From the NCBI GenBank assembly GCA_026990095.1, contig JALSIL010000561.1, positions 1 through 8,607 on the forward strand: DNA of 8,607 bases. Reading direction: 5' to 3'. The translations under genes and the position numbers were made by a program. Below, piece by piece: positions 5,838 to 8,607 of this stretch; the first letter of the stretch is position 1; every line of letters starts with the position of its first letter. The notes under the pieces are model-generated. The model ran no database searches. It had not been told where the DNA came from and was given only the letters and a program-made list of their open reading frames with translations. This DNA comes from Lysobacterales bacterium. GTDB lineage: Bacteria > Pseudomonadota > Gammaproteobacteria > Xanthomonadales > Marinicellaceae.

Positions 5838-6200
5838 TTGGCTGGCTTACCAAAACAAGCACGACTGTTAACTAAATCAGACTATAATGCGGTATTTAAT
5901 AAGTCAGTCAAAGTATCCGATGCTAATTTTCTAGTATTAATCCATAAAACTAAAAACCCGTATTCTCGCTTGGGTTTAGTAATTTCCAAAAAAGTTGATA
6001 AGCGTGCCGTTGTGCGTAATCGCATCAAGCGAATCATTCGGGAGTCCTTTAGAGACCATGAATTTTCAGTTAATTGTGACTTTGTCCTATTGGCACGACC
6101 AGTGGCTTCAAAAAAAACCAACAAAGACCTCTTTAGTTCAATCAACAATTTATGGAATCAAGCAGAATCCAGAATTAACAAAATAAGGAAAAGTAAATGA
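5838..6200 (+). CDS. rnpA: Ribonuclease P protein component
   Basis: RnpA is the protein cofactor of RNase P, the ribozyme that removes the 5' leader of pre-tRNAs. The 120 residues match the family length. The signature RNRIKRIIRESFR (60-72) is the conserved RNR helix that contacts the RNA subunit. It is preceded by RLGLVISKKVDKRAV in the core fold and followed by the strand CDFVLLARP. The start is TTG at 5838: an in-frame stop lies at 5829-5831 and there is no ATG or GTG between, so TTG is the only upstream start that includes the conserved RLLTKSDYNAVF region. The Shine-Dalgarno signal (AAGTAAGA) is weak. The stop codon overlaps the yidC start (ATGA), where most gammaproteobacteria have yidD. 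Confidence 0.96.
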   Translation: MAGLPKQARLLTKSDYNAVFNKSVKVSDANFLVLIHKTKNPYSRLGLVISKKVDKRAVVRNRIKRIIRESFRDHEFSVNCDFVLLARPVASKKTNKDLFSSINNLWNQAESRINKIRKSK

Positions 6201-7882
6201 ACAACCCAAAAAACTTGCTGCTTATCGCACTATTCTTTTTAGGCTTTCTTTTATATTCGCAATGGCAATTGGATTACGGTCCAAAAACTGAAACCGAACA
6301 AAAAAAACCAACTCAAAACACATTGGTTACACAACTAGATGAAACCAACTTAAATCGATCAAATACAGAGCCATCTGCAGATGTCCCTCAGGTTTCTAGT
6401 GCCCAAGCTCCCACAGAAGTGCAACCACAACAAAGAGAAAACCACAGAAAAACGGGGCAAATTATAACCGTTAAAACCAATGTATTAAAACTGGAAATAG
6501 ATACGGTGGGAGGCTCAATTGTTTATGCTGAGCTTTTAAAATACCCAATAAAAAAACATTCAAAAGAAAATGTTGTACTGTTAAATCGAAACCCTGGAAC
6601 AAACTATTATGCACAATCAGGATTGTTGAGTGCACAACAAAGTTTTGTTCACACTGATAGTTATACTGCCCAACAAACGAATTATGACATCACTTCTGGG
6701 GATGCAGATATACCGTTAAGCATTGAAAAGAATGGCATAAGAGTCATAAAAACCTATCACGTATCAGCGGATGACTATTTAATTACCTTAACAGATACCA
6801 TCAACAACCAAAGTGCAGCAAGTTGGCAAGGGCAACAATATAAGCAATTGCAAAGAACCAATCCTTGGTTGAATAAAGAACCTTCGTTTAATGACCCCAG
6901 CAGAATATCATTTAAAGGAGCTGCATATTTTGAACCAGAGGAAGGCTTAACGCAACTGGCATTCGCGGACTTTGTAGAAGATAAAATAAATGTTACGGTT
7001 AACAGTGAAGCGTGGATTTCGATGGTAGAGCATTATTTCTTCTCAAGCTTTATCTTGCAAGATAAAAAGTCTGACATCGTTAGTAAATATTTGCCAAACT
7101 CAGAAACCCCTTATTTAATCAGGGCAACATCGGGTTTTAAAACGATAGCATCGGGATCAACTTCGGAGATAAAAACACAATTATATATTGGCCCCAAAAT
7201 ACAGGAAAAATTACCAAAAATAGCCAAAGGCTTAGATTTAACAGTTGATTATGGCATGTTTACCGCCATTTCAAAGCCTTTGTTTTGGGTGTTAAATCAC
7301 ATTCATAACATTGTTCAAAACTGGGGTTGGTCAATAATTCTACTAACAATTTTGATTAAGTTGTTGTTTTTTAAACTAACAGAAAAACAATACAACTCAA
7401 TGGCACGTATGCGTAAATTACAGCCGCGCATCAAAACATTAAAAGAAAGGCATAAAGACAATAAACAGAAGTTCAACGAAGAAATGATGGGCTTGTACAA
7501 AAAGGAAAAAGTTAACCCAATGGGGGGCTGTTTGCCAATGTTGATTCAAATACCAGTGTTTATCTCACTGTATTGGGTTTTACAAGAGTCCGTAGAGTTG
7601 CGTCAAGCACCCTTTATGTTGTGGCTACAAGACTTGAGCTCCCCCGATCCTTTTTATATTTTGCCAGCAATAAATGCTGCAGCCATGTACTTTACGCAAA
7701 AATTATCACCAACTCCTGGTATGGATCCAATGCAGGCGAAGATAATGAAGTTTATGCCTCTGGGCTTTTCAATTATGTTTGCATTCTTCCCTTCTGGTTT
7801 GGTTCTTTATTGGGCAGTAAACAGTTCATTGTCTTTGTTACAACAATGGATAATTACCAAGAGAATAGATGCAAAGGGCTAA
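6197..7882 (+). CDS. yidC: Membrane protein insertase YidC (Oxa1 family)
   Basis: YidC inserts and folds inner-membrane proteins, alone or with SecYEG. The 561 residues match the long Gram-negative type. Residues 6-21 form the first membrane segment (NLLLIALFFLGFLLYS). A Gln/Thr/Pro-rich linker (about 30-85) and the large periplasmic P1 domain (about 88-345) follow. The C-terminal Oxa1 core holds the remaining segments: NWGWSIILLTILIKLLFF (375-392), GGCLPMLIQIPVFISLYWVL (443-462), a segment near 487-500, and FPSGLVLYWAVNSSLSLLQQ (531-550). The charged residue in the hydrophilic groove is Lys388 where E. coli has Arg366; from memory, pseudomonads also have Lys. The cytoplasmic loop MARMRKLQP and the VELRQAPFMLWLQDLS block are highly conserved. 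A good ribosome binding site, TAAGGAA (6184-6190), lies about 6 bases before the ATG, which overlaps the rnpA stop by 4 bases. Confidence 0.98.
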   Translation: MNNPKNLLLIALFFLGFLLYSQWQLDYGPKTETEQKKPTQNTLVTQLDETNLNRSNTEPSADVPQVSSAQAPTEVQPQQRENHRKTGQIITVKTNVLKLEIDTVGGSIVYAELLKYPIKKHSKENVVLLNRNPGTNYYAQSGLLSAQQSFVHTDSYTAQQTNYDITSGDADIPLSIEKNGIRVIKTYHVSADDYLITLTDTINNQSAASWQGQQYKQLQRTNPWLNKEPSFNDPSRISFKGAAYFEPEEGLTQLAFADFVEDKINVTVNSEAWISMVEHYFFSSFILQDKKSDIVSKYLPNSETPYLIRATSGFKTIASGSTSEIKTQLYIGPKIQEKLPKIAKGLDLTVDYGMFTAISKPLFWVLNHIHNIVQNWGWSIILLTILIKLLFFKLTEKQYNSMARMRKLQPRIKTLKERHKDNKQKFNEEMMGLYKKEKVNPMGGCLPMLIQIPVFISLYWVLQESVELRQAPFMLWLQDLSSPDPFYILPAINAAAMYFTQKLSPTPGMDPMQAKIMKFMPLGFSIMFAFFPSGLVLYWAVNSSLSLLQQWIITKRIDAKG

Positions 7883-7898
7883 GGAATAATATAAAAAC

Positions 7899-8607
7899 AT
7901 GAAGCAACACGACACCATCGCTGCCATAGCAACCGCACCGGGTGTGGGCGGCGTTGGAATTATTCGAATCTCAGGGGATAATGCTTTAGAAATCTGCAAA
8001 AAACTTTGCCATAAAGTGCCAAAACCCCGCCAAGCCTTGTTTGCTCAATTTAAACACAACAAGCAACTAATAGACGAAGGCATTGTCCTTTTTTTCCCAA
8101 ACCCTCACTCTTTTACGGGCGAAGATGTTATTGAACTACAAGGACATGGAGGACCTGTAGTGATGAATATGTTATTGCAGGCAGTTCTAGCCTGTGGTGC
8201 CAGACAAGCACAAGCAGGAGAGTTTTCGCAACGGGCGTTTCTTAATGATAAAATTGACTTAGTTCAAGCCGAAGCCATTGCCGATTTAATTTCATCAAGC
8301 ACCGAACAGGCAGCCATTGCGGCACAACGCTCACTGCAAGGTGATTTTTCAAACAAGGTGTCCGAAATACTTAAACAACTTATTGCTTTGCGGGTTTGGA
8401 TAGAAGCAGCGATAGACTTTCCAGAAGAAGAAATCGACTTTTTAGCAGACAAAGCCCAACAACAAAAAATGCAAGATTTACACCAAAGCTTGAAGGGCTT
8501 ACTGGCAAAAGCGCAACAAGGCGAGTTGCTCAATAAAGGCGTTATGATAGGCATTGTTGGACAACCCAATGTCGGCAAGTCATCCTTATTAAACCTCTTT
8601 ACCCGCA
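7899..8607 (+). CDS. mnmE: tRNA modification GTPase MnmE, N-terminal 236 residues (3' end cut by window)
   Basis: MnmE with MnmG makes the 5-carboxymethylaminomethyl (or taurinomethyl-like) modification of wobble U34 in certain tRNAs, using a folate carrier and GTP. Visible parts are the N-terminal folate-binding domain (1 to about 118), with DTIAAIATAPGVGGVGIIRI, SFTGEDVIELQGHGGP and AGEFSQRAFLNDKIDLVQ, then the helical domain (IDFPEEEIDF), and the start of the G domain with P-loop GQPNVGKS (221-228). The window ends just after the P-loop. The ATG at 7899 matches the family start. The nearest Shine-Dalgarno sequence, AAGGA (7881-7885), is 13 bases away, longer than ideal, and overlaps the yidC stop. 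With only 16 bases after yidC, it is probably in the same operon. Confidence 0.97.
   Translation, partial: MKQHDTIAAIATAPGVGGVGIIRISGDNALEICKKLCHKVPKPRQALFAQFKHNKQLIDEGIVLFFPNPHSFTGEDVIELQGHGGPVVMNMLLQAVLACGARQAQAGEFSQRAFLNDKIDLVQAEAIADLISSSTEQAAIAAQRSLQGDFSNKVSEILKQLIALRVWIEAAIDFPEEEIDFLADKAQQQKMQDLHQSLKGLLAKAQQGELLNKGVMIGIVGQPNVGKSSLLNLFTR

Noticed and set aside
7573..7902. A 109-codon plus-strand open frame overlapping the end of yidC
   Set aside because: It is an alternative frame of the strongly conserved YidC C-terminal core, with no protein-like features and no ribosome binding site.
8264..8578. A 104-codon open frame on the minus strand opposite mnmE
   Set aside because: It is the antisense shadow of the conserved mnmE helical and P-loop region and has no independent support.

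Overview
This window is a bacterial replication-origin neighbourhood. Two gene blocks point away from each other around position 5480-5680. Reading leftwards on the minus strand are dnaA, dnaN, recF and the first 571 codons of gyrB. Reading rightwards on the plus strand are rpmH, rnpA, yidC and the first 236 codons of mnmE. All eight genes are intact as far as they are visible, and no mobile element, CRISPR array, rRNA or tRNA was seen.

The organism is most likely an AT-rich gammaproteobacterium. The reasons are the dnaA-dnaN-recF-gyrB order next to rpmH-rnpA-yidC-mnmE, the very close similarity of GyrB, DnaN, DnaA, YidC and MnmE to the Escherichia/Pseudomonas versions as I remember them, and a GyrB that appears to enter the TOPRIM insertion typical of Gram-negative enzymes just before the window edge. 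I cannot name a genus. Base composition is strongly A+T-biased, and in both blocks the coding strand is A-rich.

Left block (1-5476): the genes supply initiation (DnaA), the sliding clamp (DnaN), gap repair at stalled forks (RecF) and supercoiling (GyrB). gyrB has its own convincing promoter with an extended -10 box. The 167-bp dnaA-dnaN gap holds the only perfect DnaA box in the window, a 22-bp pure A/T tract beside it, and short repeats phased at 11 bp, so it is the best oriC candidate. Two perfect 16-bp ParB-binding (parS) palindromes lie inside recF, one in the middle and one across its stop codon. Both are read in the same frame as Phe-His-Val-Lys-His. They imply a chromosomal ParABS segregation system encoded elsewhere.

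Right block (5679-8607): rpmH, rnpA, yidC and mnmE are tightly packed and probably co-transcribed from a promoter near 5568-5596. The gene yidD, usual between rnpA and yidC in gammaproteobacteria, is missing; rnpA and yidC overlap by 4 bases instead.

I did not find a new multi-gene system here. The observations most worth following are the origin architecture, the parS sites embedded in recF, and the lost yidD.
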